A program made the translations under genes and the position numbers. A DNA stretch of 64,000 nucleotides, taken from positions 21,572,001 to 21,636,000 of the forward strand of contig CM060838.1 in NCBI GenBank assembly GCA_030762175.1, in the 5' to 3' direction. Positions 11,196-23,440 of this stretch are shown one piece after another. The first letter of the stretch is position 1. Each line of letters opens with the position of its first letter. The DNA comes from Metallyticus violacea. Its lineage: Eukaryota; Arthropoda; Insecta; Mantodea; Metallyticidae. The notes below the pieces were generated by a model. It was not told where the DNA came from and did not search any database. It saw only the letters and a list, made by a program, of their open reading frames with translations.

Positions 11196-12629
11196 ACAAC
11201 GCACCAGGTGGCACTGAAGGCAATGAGCTCACCATCTATTTCTCTGGCACATGTATGTGCTAAGTGTAAGTAATTTCCAATATTTCACACGGTAAGTCAA
11301 TACCCAGGATAGGCCTCAGGCCTAATATTTGTGAGATGCTGACAAAGGCTGTCTATCACCGTAACGAATGCTCTTTAATAAATCATTTCTATATCCTCCC
11401 TTTAATATTTATTTATAGCTTACAAAGGAGCTAGATTATAAGGGAAAAAGCTCTTTAAATGTCATAGGAAATACGCAAGAAGTTCTAAACATGTTTTAAG
11501 GCAGAACCTGCAGGTTAATTACCTCAATGGGTATTAACACTTAGGATTCATTTTCTTTCATTATTGTTTTGTGTGTGCGTGGACGCACACCTAAATGATT
11601 ATTTTTATTAGAAAAGATAAAAGGTTCTAAAATAACTAATTAATGACATTATTCGATATCAATATATTTTGGTTAATGTACACAAATTAATAGATTAAAC
11701 TTTCGAACTTCTGCTATTACGTAAACCTAATTTTGATTGTACATTATATCTATTACCAGGTTTTCATATACCTACATACGTTTTAGGATCTTAATCCTAA
11801 ATGGTGGCATCATCATAATCATTTTAATTACATGGAATGCCGCCGCAAAGAGGTTATTTTCGAGCCGGTAACTTACAAACTGTCGAAAAAACATTTTCTT
11901 ATATGCACGCTTTACAAATTCCCAGATTTTAAAATAATAGATATTATTTTCACATTCTCTACTGGTTGTTGAAACTCTCCCTTGTAGATTACAGAAGACC
12001 GAGTGGGGAAAGCTGGAAGAAAGTTAACTAACCATGTGAGGGTGATCTGGATGCTTTTGTGCACATACGCGCATAGAAAATGGCGCATGTAAGTCTTCTG
12101 GATATTTTTTCAGTACTCGGATCTCAGTTTCCCCTAAGGGTGAGCATCTCTTTAAAATATAGTCAGTAGTGACTTCTGTTAATGTAGCAGCGGTTGGTAC
12201 GCTTTGGTTTCCCAGTCACTGCAGTTTCTGTAAAACACAAAGGTAAAGGTTCAAAAATATATTCTAAAAGGAGCCTTACCTTTTGAATCAAAAGATAGAA
12301 ATAATTTTGTTCTTCGCCTTAAATAAAAAGTACCACGCTTTAAAAAATTCGAAGCGAAATGAATTCATATTTTACTGATGTGAAAACCTTAAAACATTTT
12401 TGCAAAAATTCCTCTTTTTAATAGTGCTTTCAGTTTCTGTTCATGGTTTGTTAACGTCGAGTCGATGGTTCTACAATTTTCTAGCATCAGAAAACTTTCA
12501 GATTTCATCAAGATTGTATATTAATGAATGACTTGAGAAGTGAGCTGAAAAGACCTTTTAGATGCAGTCACAGAAAGCAGGTTTCATTTCTTTGTCCGCA
12601 AATAAATATTCTCATGTGGAATATTAATA
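11196..12629. other. Intergenic, no recognised gene
   Basis: AT-rich; no repeated block shared with the rest of the window was noticed. Confidence 0.45.
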
Positions 12630-13296
12630 CAGAATGGATATGAACTTTACCGACAAACTTTCAGAGGTTGTTCAGGGACATTTGCTGAGTGTTTTGATAT
12701 CAGGGACTCGTGGTCTGCGTTACCGAGTAATTAATGATGTGTTATATATGTATTGTCTTGTGGACCATGGCAGAGGTAAATCAATCAACTAATCATTATC
12801 TTCTGACCGTATCATCTGGACAGAAACAGATAACCAAAACTTACAAAACAAATTACAGCATTGAACAGGAGTAATGCAACAACCCTTAGGCAAAACACAT
12901 ACACTTTTGTTACATGACTGTTCAACTGTACTGTAGAGATTTGTTTCTTCACAGCAGCTATGTCGACCACCTTGCTCTTCATGCACTGTGGAAATGTCGA
13001 CTGGAGTCTCGCAAACTACATCCTTCACAAGAACCCAGAAGAAGAAGTCATATCCGGTGACCGAGCTGGCCATGGTACAAAAGCCTAGTGTGTTAAACTT
13101 CAGTTGGTTATGCTTTTGTATATATGATATGGTATTATAGTCATGTAGATGCCACAGTCCACGAAACATTACATGTCTATAAACATGAAATTACTAGGTA
13201 ACGAATTATTGGAAACATGGGTTCCTTATATAAAACACTCAGTAAACATCCCTGAACAACCTCTGAAAGTTTGTCGTAAAGTTCATATATATCCTG
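12630..13296 (-). mobile_element. Non-autonomous DDE transposon with about 110-bp TIRs
   Basis: Inverted repeats of about 110 bases: 12630-12740 (CAGAATGGATATGAACTTTA ... TGTTCAGGGACATTTGCTGA) pair with about 13190-13296 (AACATCCCTGAACAACCTCT ... CATATATATCCTG). Both ends start CAG; TA precedes the left end. Inside, on minus at about 13085-13050, WPARSPDMT marks the region before the third catalytic residue of an insect DDE transposase. A 126-codon open frame (13169-12789) crosses the element in a shifted frame and is not considered a gene. Confidence 0.75.
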
Positions 13297-13382
13297 TTTT
13301 ATCGAAATTTAGCTATGCACTTTGTTTATTCTATCAATTCTAAATATTTACTCTGGTGAACATATTACGTTTGTTTATCTGT

Positions 13383-13658
13383 TTTATTTACAGACGCTCT
13401 TTAACATCTCAGGTCATCAGCATCCCATTCAGGGCGTGAAACGGCCGGCAAATTTTGCTCAGAGGCCTCTTCTTTTAGGCTTGAGGTTCTTTTACGTGCC
13501 GTAAATGCACGACACGGGAACCACGGCTTTACTTCCTTTCCGAAGAAAGTCATATTTAAGATTTTTACACCACAAAAATCCATCGAATTTGGCCAGGATT
13601 GACCCCGCGATCTTGGGTTTAGGAGGCCAGGCATGGTTACCGCTACACCATCAGGACT
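13383..13658 (-). mobile_element. SINE family A, copy A5
   Basis: Near full-length on the minus strand. Tail complement at 13383, body blocks (GACACGGGAACCACGGCTTT, GGCCTCTTCTTTTAGGCTTG), decayed B box (GGATTGACCCC on plus) and A-box region CGCTACACCATCAGGAC. No clean target-site duplication is seen. It directly follows the inverted-repeat DNA element at 12630-13296. Confidence 0.83.
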
Positions 13659-15007
13659 GATATGAAGATATAAAAACTGCTTATTATTGCATCTGCATTA
13701 TTTTCTGAGCACACTGTGTTGAAAGTAAAAACGAAAAACTAACTTCCAAAATCTGGAATTTTTCAGTGAATTCAGAAATGTTACTTACGCAAATACTATC
13801 AGATTTTTTTGAACAATGAGAGTCAACATGGAGGTTCTGAACAAGACTTTGCCACAGCTCATTCTGGCGTTATTCTTTGGATGACAGAATCACTTCCAGC
13901 TTCCGATACATTACTGCTGGGAATTTTTACTTGCGGGAAATTCTAAAAATAGAACTTCTAGAAGCAGCCCTCATACTACAGAGCCTTTGAAAGACAATGT
14001 AAGCAGAAAAACGAGGAATTTCAGAAGCAGAACTATAGAAGATGTCAGGAATGCGTGAATGCAGACGGGCTCTGCAATGAGTAATCTGCTATCACACAGA
14101 GCGCCTAATAAACGGGGAGAATACAGATCGATAAGGCCAAATTTGGTCGGCCGGCAACCTGCGGACATGGCCGACAAATGGCTCGTTGGAGCGCATGCTA
14201 TCAGAATATAGTTCTACTGTTGTCTTTAGATTTATTAAAAAATTAATAATTAGACCGTAATGAAAGTATAAAATGTTTCTTTGACGAAGAGAGCATGTAA
14301 ATGTACACAAAATAGTGCGGCATTCCCTGCGTTTTATCGTCAACAGAGCTAGTTTAGTTGTTAATTATTTATCGCCGCCAGTCTTCATGTATTTAAGTGG
14401 GATTTATGACAGTATTATAAAAAAAACTTACCGCGGCACCCTGTTCATTGTTATATTAAGACAGAATGCTTAACAAAGTAGTATTTAGGAGTTGTCAATC
14501 ATAATTTTCTATCGTTTTGCTTTCCACACTCTGCCCCTACTTACGTAGAACAGGAAAATTCTTTTAACCCTTCAGAAGCCACGACACTAATGCGTATCTG
14601 CAAAGCTTGTGTATTAATCTGACAAGAATTTGATCAGCGGTAGAATTCTTTATTTGTATTTTTGCAATCTTCATATACTTGTGAAATGCCTTGATAACAC
14701 ACATGTGTAATTATATCCACTGTTTCACGACTGAATTCATAGTTCATTTGGGCACGCAATTAATCGTGGCGTCATATCTTTCAGAGGGCGAGGCATTTGT
14801 AAACGCAGAAGTAAGGCAGGAAAATGCTTTTCTTGTGTTGATACACTAAACCCCGTTTGTAAATTTTAATATACTTACCCTTAACTTCTGTAACTGTTGA
14901 ATTTTCTTCTTGATCAGGTAGTTCCATATGAACTTCAGGCTATAAGTGCCAGCTGGTGTTAACGGCCATGATGCATTCTCTCATCCCCTTAATACCTCAC
15001 ATGGATT
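13659..15007. other. Intergenic, no recognised gene
   Basis: Frames at 13971-14343 overlap on minus but resemble no known family. 14886-15007 may extend the DDE fragment at 15008. Confidence 0.4.
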
Positions 15008-15080
15008 GAAAATCATATCCGGTAACCGAACTGGCCTTGGAACAAGAGCCTATTAAACTTCAGTTTTGGTTATGTTAGAA
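15008..15080 (-). mobile_element. DDE transposon fragment, paralogue of 13045-13112
   Basis: The string TCATATCCGGTAACCGAACT, then GGCCTTGGAACAAGAGCCTA, repeats 13050-13090 with few differences, including the (P)VR-PDM version of the WPARSPDMT motif on minus. Adjoining sequence at 14886-15007 may belong to the same element but shows no readable domain. Confidence 0.6.
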
Positions 15081-15247
15081 TTCGGGCATATTCAATTCAT
15101 AACTCATCCTAATAAAATCACAATTAAAATATCATCAAAAGTAAGGCATAAAAACACTAATACACGTCTTTATTTTATAAATGCGAAACTATAGTCATTG
15201 TTGCATGAAATATGAGTCATCGAAAAAATCAAACCAGGAACTACGAT

Positions 15248-15249
<2 letters not shown>

Positions 15250-15297
<48 letters not shown>
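15250..15297 (+). repeat. (CAT)n microsatellite
   Basis: 16 CAT units. They give a false poly-histidine frame on plus; not a gene. Confidence 0.95.
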
Positions 15298-15669
15298 ATT
15301 TATTTTTTCACATTTCCTGTTAGAACACCTTCGTTTTATTACTCCGCACACCTTTTGTTTTATATAGAAGCTTCATTTGTTTTACACAGATGTGTAATGT
15401 AGTAACAGATAATACTAACAGATTTAAACCCAAACGTATGTTACAAACAGCCAGTTGTATAAAACTTGGTAACTGCAGATTACTTTTAACTGTAATTTAA
15501 AAAGTAACTAGAGATTATTCATCAATTCTGTTGCATAAAACTAACTACGTAATCTCGATTTTGCTAACCGTCAAACCTATGGCAACATTGCAGAATAATA
15601 AGGATATTTTTGTTTAGAGCGAGTTGATGTTCAACTGTTTAACCTGAAGTTTCCTCCCTCCTTTTCATG

Positions 15670-15690
15670 TTTTTTTTTTTTTTTTTTTTT
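15670..15690 (+). repeat. poly-T tract
   Basis: About 21 T, downstream (minus sense) of the Harbinger fossil. Confidence 0.9.
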
Positions 15691-15844
15691 TATTAATATG
15701 TCCTCAAACGTGGACAACGAAATGTAAAAGTGAATACGAGTAAATTTTAGCAAATGTGAGAAGGAGATTGTTATTGATCTGGTGATAAAATATAAGGGAA
15801 TAATTGAAAAAAAAATCTTTCTCAAATATAGATAAAGAACAAAC

Positions 15845-16240
15845 GTGGGGGAAAATAACCAAAGGGTATAATTCTATTCTTAAAACTTCTGCATTATTAT
15901 TCTAATGTGTATGCAGTCTATAGCACCTAAAACTCCAGGAAAGTTACAAATGTTATAGAAGCTTAGCACCAATTTCTTACATTAGCCTCTTCGGTTGGCA
16001 TTTTAAAGAACTGTGATCTCAGAGCTGCTTTTGCTCTAGTAACTTTATGTATGGTTCTAATACCGTTCCTTTCTTCACTTTAAATATATTTCCAATAACT
16101 ATTTGAAAGCTCCCTGTCTCATAGAACCTTAAAGTTAGTAGTATCATGAACATCGAATTCAAAGCATGATTTCGCTTAGTTTGTGATTGTAATCGAGTAC
16201 GTAACATCTATTCCAGTTCTTCGACATATTTTGGTAAGCA
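15845..16240 (-). mobile_element. PIF/Harbinger nuclease (HARBI1-type) fossil
   Basis: On minus the frame at 16207-16019 reads RNHALNSMFMILLTLRFYET then GSFQIVIGNIFKVKKGTV, the N-terminal half of the Harbinger DDE nuclease (L.ALRFYATGSFQ..VG). It continues after a frameshift with FYNICNFPGVLGAIDCIHI, the first catalytic Asp motif (GAIDCTHI). The remaining DDE motifs and the partner Myb-like gene are not adjacent. Transposase, now a pseudogene. Confidence 0.7.
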
Positions 16241-19079
16241 AAATCGCGTTTTAAATTATTTGTCATTCAATTCTAGGAATGCATTTTTTCTCTCTTATGA
16301 AATATGGTGAAATTAATCATCGGATGAAATGTCGGAATAATCTGTACAATATACTGCTTGTAAGGTTAACCTAACATAATCTATAATTGAACCAACTCTG
16401 ACTGTTATTACGCGGAAATAAAAAGTGAATCATTGAAGAAAATTTATCTACTTGTAAGTAAAATAATTGTAGCTCAATATTTTATTAATAAATGAAGTTG
16501 AAGCTTCTGTACTATGGTAAATGTTTTAATAAATTACTAAAATGTAAAATTTGACGAGTTAGATTTAATTTGAGGTTAAGATGAAATAATTTTCCATTAA
16601 TGTTTATACAACCAAAATTTCCAAGTTAAGCATAACTGAAGGCTAATGTTTTACTCTAAACTCGTTATACAACTGACCTAGGACAAAAATATTGGTCAAA
16701 GTAACTTACATCTATCGTTTAGCCGCTAATATAATTGCAGGACATCTTTTACTAACATTAAAATTAAACTTGAGTCTTGAAACTCAAAGAATTTGGCCGT
16801 ATCAAAGTCCGGTTAGAGGAATCTGGTTTTTTTGGATTTAAATATAATATTAAAAGGGTTAATATTGATAAAGTGATAATAATTAATATAATTTTATATT
16901 ATATTACTTATTATCACTTTTGTATAAAGTGCAGAGAGATATTAACGAAGGCGCTCTACCAGATATGGGAAAAAACTAAATAACTAAATAAATCATAGGT
17001 TATAATTTAAATATTTCTTCAATGATTGATGCAATTTATGCAACAATGACCTGCGGAAATATTATGTCTTATAAAATAAATCCTTTTAAAAAATAAGATT
17101 TGATATGTCTTTGCATTTTTTTTAAAAAAAAATTTCCTTCTACCTGTGAAACAAATTATATGTTACTTTTGAAAAACCCTATACGTATTTCAATGGCTAC
17201 CATTTCCGAACCATCGCATCATTCGTCTTGTTTGTCACCCAATTAGAGGTACCCAGAAAAACGAATGCAGGTTAAGATATTGTAAGTCACTTTTCCCATG
17301 AATGATTTTAGTACACCGAAGAATGCTCTAATCTGACGAAACCCCACAGTTATGAACATAAAAATACGACTTTGGTATTACAGATAATACTGTTAATAAA
17401 AACATTAATTTAAAAATATACATTTTTTATGAACTGAAACGAATTTTATAGTCACCGCAATTAATCATGTGTGCCCTTTATTCCTTCTGTGTATCGAAGG
17501 ACTTAATTTCTTCTTTAACAACAATTGAGGTTAATTTCATGCTACTATAGTCGCCATTTTCTTTAAAAATTTTGATTTGTGTTCAGACTGTTAAATATAT
17601 TAGTTTAGCTCTACTGTGGGCTATTAAGAAATTTAAATACGCTATATTAAAGCTGTCTATAACACTCGATATGACTGAACTCTCCTATAGACTGTTACTG
17701 GATAACCTATCATTTCCGCTCTCCCCCTATCATTCGCTCGGAGACCTATAGGTTAGGGTAGCACCCCCCTACGTGTTTCACCCTGCGAACAAATGGTGGA
17801 GAAGATGCATTGTATGTTCTACAACACGTTTGCTGATTTTTTTTAAAAGAAAGATCAGCGGAAGTACGTCACGAAACAATGAAGGAGATTTGAAAGAAAA
17901 TTGAGATGTTTATGGAAGGAAAGGGCATTTAGGATTGGTAGAGAAATAAGAATTAAATAGTAACATAGGAAAAAACGCCGTAGTTTCTAACTATTCTTCT
18001 GGAGCTGTATTTTGGTAATAATTTCATGAGTCATCTAGCATAAACGAAACGTTTAACCTAACCTAACGGCATATTTATTATTACAAAGCAGTTCGTCTAG
18101 CTCAAACCTAACCTATGAATTAAAAGTTCGATCGACAACAATCTTAGGCATTAATCTTTAGGTTAGGTTTAAGTTAAGGGCTTGCATTAGCGGAATCTAA
18201 TCAACCTCTGATGTTCCTGCATAGAACCGAAATAGGTTTCTTGGCGGCAAAATCAGTCAATAGTGCCATCTGGCTGCAGAGCTCATAAGCTCCATATGAA
18301 GAGATGTTATTTTGTTTCAGTTAAGTTGATCATAGATTACGTGACAAACTTTTTTTATATAAACATGCAGGACGATCAAACAACTCCTTTGATTCCCATA
18401 GAATATCGCTCATTTGTCCATTTATAGAGTAACACTGATAAGGTAAATTATTGTATTTATATTTTCATGATTTTTTGTATATTTCATTGCTATTTAAAAC
18501 GAATATCTTCACACATAAACAATAGTCACAAAAGGGTTAGCACTTCTATTTATGCACGAATTCGATGCTTTTAAAATATCCTTATAGTGCTGCACAAGCA
18601 CATGTTTTAAACTTATTTACTTACCTAAAATAACAGCAGAGCGAGTGAAGATATTATTACAGCACGATGTAAACAGTTTGGAGTCCGTGGTCCAATGCAG
18701 CCGCTCTTAGCAAAATTGTATATAACTATGTTCACATATGTGTCTTCCGTTTTTCCACAAAAGGGCGGATCAATTTCAGCGGTTCCTTGTTTATTTTTCG
18801 TAATTGCGAACCGTTATATAATTTTACTACTATCGCTATGTTGGACCAATTTACACTTAAGTATAGGAGGCGAGCGGAGGCCGTCAGGCCGTTGCGAGTC
18901 GCATTAAACCACTGGGTCTTCCGATTTCTGGACTTCACCCCAGGTTAGTTGTGTGTCACCACGCCATGCCGCCATTTTCTCGTTCTTGGTTGGGATTCGG
19001 CCATAAATGTCGATGCATTCTTTCGGCGTGGTTTAATAGCTTTCAACTTTAGCACTAAATATTGTTTATATTCACTCTT
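16241..19079. other. Intergenic, no recognised gene
   Basis: Very AT-rich. A 16874-16922 inverted repeat (AAGTGATAATAATTAATA ... TTATTATCACTT) could form a short hairpin. Nothing coding is supported. Confidence 0.45.
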
Positions 19080-19290
19080 TTGTTATTTTAGATAAGTTTA
19101 AATTTTCTACTTGTGTTGCATACTTATATGGAAGTTTCCTCCGGCGCCGATACACTTCTGAGTACGTTGAACTACTGATTGACGTTTACGAAAGTGTGTT
19201 TAGCGATTGTAGTACATGTCGTTTCAATTTCTTCCCGAAGTGCTGCGAGTGTAGCGGTTTCTACGGCATACAACATCCTTAAGAGTTCCA
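19080..19290 (-). mobile_element. C-terminal fragment of DDE transposon (same family as 29.8 kb)
   Basis: The plus string GATACACTTCTGAGTACGTT then TTCAATTTCTTCCCGAAGTG is shared with 29822-29915. On minus it reads ...RTQKCIGAGGNFHI, the natural C-terminus of this family. Only about 45 codons remain. Confidence 0.7.
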
Positions 19291-22200
19291 CTAAATTAAC
19301 TTAATAGCTGAATTCATTTGTGGACGAAAATTAGAAAAGAAGCATGTAGATGTATAGTTAAAAAATCTAGTTTTTGTTCACTTTCAGCCATACCGTAACT
19401 TACTTTGTGGTAATATTTTTAAAAGTAAAGCTCTATGTACCTCCAAACTACAGACGATACATACAGGTCACCGTACAGCATGATATTACAATGAAAGTGT
19501 TTTATCTACAGGAAAGCTAATGGTACAGGAGAGGAATTTGAAGTTTACATTGATTATGTTTGAAAGTTACGACCAAAATTTAAAGCGATTTTTGGATGTT
19601 AAATGTTATTACCACAATCTACAATATCTGAAGAATATAGTTCTAAATGAGAGCAGACAGAACATTTTTATTTCGAAATTCAATCTTCTAGCCAGAATGA
19701 TGCAGATAGAACTTAACACCAGAGGAAGTATGGTTGAAGATTCCCTGCAATTGAACCGAAGAAAGAAACGTTTCAATAAAACAATAAATACAAACCTCAA
19801 GATCAATTTATAAACAGCAGGTTTGCACGTTACGCACTTCAATGTAGTGTTTCATTTTCTGTATAACGCAGCAACCTCGGAGTATTTTCTGTTCCGCTCT
19901 GGCATCCATTTTAGCATATATTTGATAATAGAAATATTTTCCTTTGCTCAACGTCCCCCTTTTCAGCATTCAGATGCGCATAAGAGAATACAATACGTCA
20001 CATAGGAAATGAACAACCAGAACATGTTTATTAAGTATCTGGACATTAACAGTTTGAAAGTTCTTATTGGTTGTTTCAATTTGTAGCCAATGCCAATGGT
20101 TTGTGAGAACAAAACGGAATTTTGTTGCCATTTATATACATATTTACATTCTTGAAATCAGTTTTACATTAAAACTGAATAATACGAATAGGGCATTTCC
20201 TTTTTACTATGAAATCCAGCTTTTGGAAGGAGCCAATATGAGTTCGAACTTTTATCGTTCATGACTGATGAAATTCTTTCTTTTGTTTTCTGATCACAGC
20301 TTTGGTGTGCCAAAGATTGCTTTTTACCTATATGTGATTCGTATATCATTTTTTGAATTATTTCTAGAGAATTTAAATACAAAATCTTACAAATTTGGAT
20401 TTGATCTTTTTCAATGAAAAAGTTATACTTAAAACTATTATTCCTTCAGGAATGTGAGCCTTTAGCTTTTTTTTTTTTTTTTTCCCCATAATTTTTTCAT
20501 TTCGTTACTCTGAGAATGTACTTTTTGTGAATTATTTGCTAACTTATAAAAGAACATGACAACGTTTTCTTGGCCTTCACTGCTTAGCGAATATTCATAC
20601 TTTGCACAATTGTTTACTGAAAGAATTCTTTTTGTTACAGTTTTCTTTCCTTGGTAGTTAATAAGCTCCAAAATTGCTCGGTATTTCATCACTATTTTCA
20701 CAATCAATAAACATGTGTTCTCTAGAGTCTTCTAAAATCTTCTCTAAAGAAATCTCTATATTAATATCGCTAAATGATTCTAACATTTGTATGAAGTTCT
20801 TATTTTACAAACTCAATCATATTATCCCATACTTAGAGGAACAGATAGAACCTTTTTATTCTTACTGGAAAGCAATATTGCAGCTAGAACTATTTTACAT
20901 TGTTTATAGATTCAGAACAAATTAAGATTGACTTATAAAAGTTGCAGAACTTATGCATTCATTATTAATTCATGGTATTAACTCGTCTTCCCAAAAAGAC
21001 AGTAGTTAAAACCTTTTTTCTAAGATTACAACATGCGTTCATATGATAATCTGCAATAATATGAAATGATAACTGAATTCAATATACATATTTAAATATC
21101 CGTTTCTCTTTTCCTGTACATTTCACCGTTTTAATTATTACAGTAATATTAATTGAAGCACTAACACCGTATTAGGAGATAAAAACTGTAGTAATGGTAA
21201 TAAAAACGAAGTTATGTAAGTTAAAAGTAGCTTTCCAGCGGATGAAAATTAGAATAGTGATTGCTCAAATACAGCATTCCCAAGAAATAATAGGGAAGTT
21301 TAGTATTTATAAGGAAATGATAGAATTAGGCAACAGAGCGAAAGGTGACTGAAACCTGGAGAGAATAAATAAAGAAGAATGAACGGACAAGCTGAATTTC
21401 TGAAGAAACGAACGACAGAGAAAGAGAAAGCGGCGAAATTATTGCGCAAGTGCTAAAAGCGGCACATTGGTTCGAGGATTTAAAGGTAGCAACAACTCTC
21501 CATTAACTTTGTCCAACCTTCTCGACACATGTCCAATGAACGAGACGTTGATTGAACTGAACGGAAACAGAGGAGAATATTTTGGCACTTCAGACATGCT
21601 AGCCCTCGTGCCTACGCCCTCGGTGGGGACACCCGCAGGAGGAAGGGCTGGGTTGAGGGAAACACTGGACGGTCAGGATTTACAGGGATGAAGACGATGC
21701 CCCTGAAAATATACAACAACCCAGCACCGGCGGAGCTCAATCCCTTCAGAAGGACAGTTTGCACATCAGACACCGGAGCAGAAACTTTTTCAAAGCGCGA
21801 GTCACCGTAACACCGCACCAGCCCACCTGTCCTGGCACTTTTAATCCTGTTGAAAAACGAATATAATGAAATGACATAAAATGAGAGAGAATGGAAAAAT
21901 TGGTGAGAGGAAAGATCCGCACCAGCGTTCATCTAGGCGAACAGGAGAAACCTCCAAACAAATAAATACATTTGAATCCGGAACTCCAGAATGTGAGTGA
22001 TGAACATTACCATCTGACTCACCTCTCGGTCCTCTCTCTGATAACGCAAAATTCATACTTTGCAAACGTCAAAACCGTTTCATGATTCCTATTTATAGTT
22101 TTCGTTGCTTTCTTCCAGACAAGAAAATATCAATTGATCATTGGTTTGTTGCTGATAGTACCCAATAACAAGAACACATCTTCTTCAGCTAGGGTTCGGA

Positions 22201-22340
22201 AATAAACCACTAAGACGCAGTCTTACAGTTGAAGCGTAAACCCTTGCTAAACTAAACTTACTTTCAGCTTAAGCTCCTCGAGTTTTCAGTTACGCTATAA
22301 CCTTTAGCTTTGGTAAGCTGAACATAATACAGCTGAAGTT
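19291..22340. other. Intergenic with unexplained minus-strand frames
   Basis: At 20925-20140 minus there are two consecutive frames (81 and 72 codons). The second has QICKILYLNSLEI ... KKEMPYSYYSVLM, faintly like insect transposon-derived proteins with a VCK.FFL.TLGI segment, but not enough to name. 21467-22065 is GC-richer with overlapping frames and no domain. Confidence 0.35.
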
Positions 22341-22351
22341 GGTAATGCATG

Positions 22352-22361
22352 GGCATGCGCA
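22352..22361. promoter_or_regulatory. NRF1-like site upstream of zeste-like fragment
   Basis: GGCATGCGCA lies about 150 bases before the Myb/SANT-like frame on plus. It matches the NRF1 core; function is inferred only. Confidence 0.3.
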
Positions 22362-22469
22362 GTTAATTCAACGTTTGTTCTTTGTTTGTTTTTGTTCACT
22401 GTTTACGATTTTGCTAAGTAAAGAAAATAAAGAGTAGGGCTATAATATCATGCACTTATTTAGGAAATG

Positions 22470-22745
22470 AGCGACTCCCCCCCAAAAAAAATAGAAAGAG
22501 AGACAGTAAATTTCACAACTGAATGCAAGCAGTCTGACGAAATGTTATGGCAAAAGAACACCCAGATTTGGGAGGAAATTTCAAAGGAGTTCATCGCCAA
22601 CAGCGGCCTGTTTTCAAGGATGTGGGTGTTGTAAAAAAAAAGTAGGACAATATGAAGAAAAATTCTGAAGCAATTCACTCCAATGAATCAACAATATGAA
22701 AGACATTGGAATTTCAATACCAGAAAACATTAGCTGCTATTAGAG
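22470..22745 (+). pseudogene. Myb/SANT-like (zeste-type) DNA-binding domain fragment
   Basis: On plus from about 22510: FTTECKQSDEMLWQKNTQIW then EEISKEFIANSGLFSRMWV, a stop-containing tail with KKK and MKKNSEAIHSN. The pattern (K..W..I..EFN..... R....L...+...KKK) is that of the Myb/SANT-like DNA-binding domain in regulatory-protein-zeste families, which occur both as host genes and as Harbinger partner proteins. A stop codon follows the third helix, so it is either a pseudogene or mis-spliced in my reading. Confidence 0.4.
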
Positions 22746-22829
22746 AGGGCGTAGGAAATTCTTGAATTTTGATAAGGCGAGAGACACTTGAAATATACAA
22801 TTTTAGTATTTTTATTTCTGCCTATTTCG

Positions 22830-23440
22830 TAGTTCCCCCCTCCCCACCCACTTTGCATACTACGGAACCAATCATGGAAGCAGCCACGCCATGCTTTAAA
22901 GACGACACAACCTGCTCTTCGTAAAGCACAATAGCTTCTTTTGAACTTCTTACTGATGTGTTCGCAGTTTTTCCTTCATAGTTGGAAACAGGAAAACGTC
23001 TCAAAGAGTGTGGCTCGCAAGTGTCATTTCCGATTCTTGCAGAAATTTCATTGTTTTCAAACTGGTGTGCGCAGAGACATTGTCGTAGTGAAAAAACAAA
23101 CCGACCTTGAGGAGGCAAACTGTGGAGTGACTTTATTTTTCCAGCTTTCGTCACACGTGTTGATATCATGGAAACTTTTACGACGCACCATTGTCTGGAC
23201 TAGTCGATTCTTCGTGAAGTCGTGAGGATACCCAAAGTTTCCGCACACGAACATATTTGTGCAGGATTTCTGACACTTGCAGCGAATAAGCGTTTAGAGA
23301 CTTCTCTCTAAGCCACTCGCGGACCGTTCTTCACTACGGCTTCTATATTATGGTGAACCATTTGCAGTCTTTTGTACGCGAAAGAGCACCTTCTTGCTGG
23401 ATTAATTTTTTACTGATAAAGTAGAAAATCATCTCGAATC
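22830..23440 (-). mobile_element. mariner-type transposase fossil
   Basis: On minus from about 23340: VSEILHKYVRVRKLWV then SSRLHEESTSPDNG (helix-turn-helix and linker), HYDNVSAHT around 23090 (second catalytic Asp region, HDN..H.A), FPTMKEKLRTH (L.P.IKE.LRG) and near 22855 a remnant of the C-terminal W..R.QKC. Frameshifts and stops are frequent. Confidence 0.7.

Noticed and set aside
15181..15402. Poly-histidine protein frame
   Set aside because: Produced entirely by the (CAT)n microsatellite.
15631..15825. Lys-rich small protein on minus
   Set aside because: Created by a poly-T tract; no conserved residues.
18055..18120. Runs of CCTAA/TAACC (also 45050-45065) like the insect telomere repeat TTAGG
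   Set aside because: Only two or three degenerate units; far too short for telomeric or interstitial arrays.
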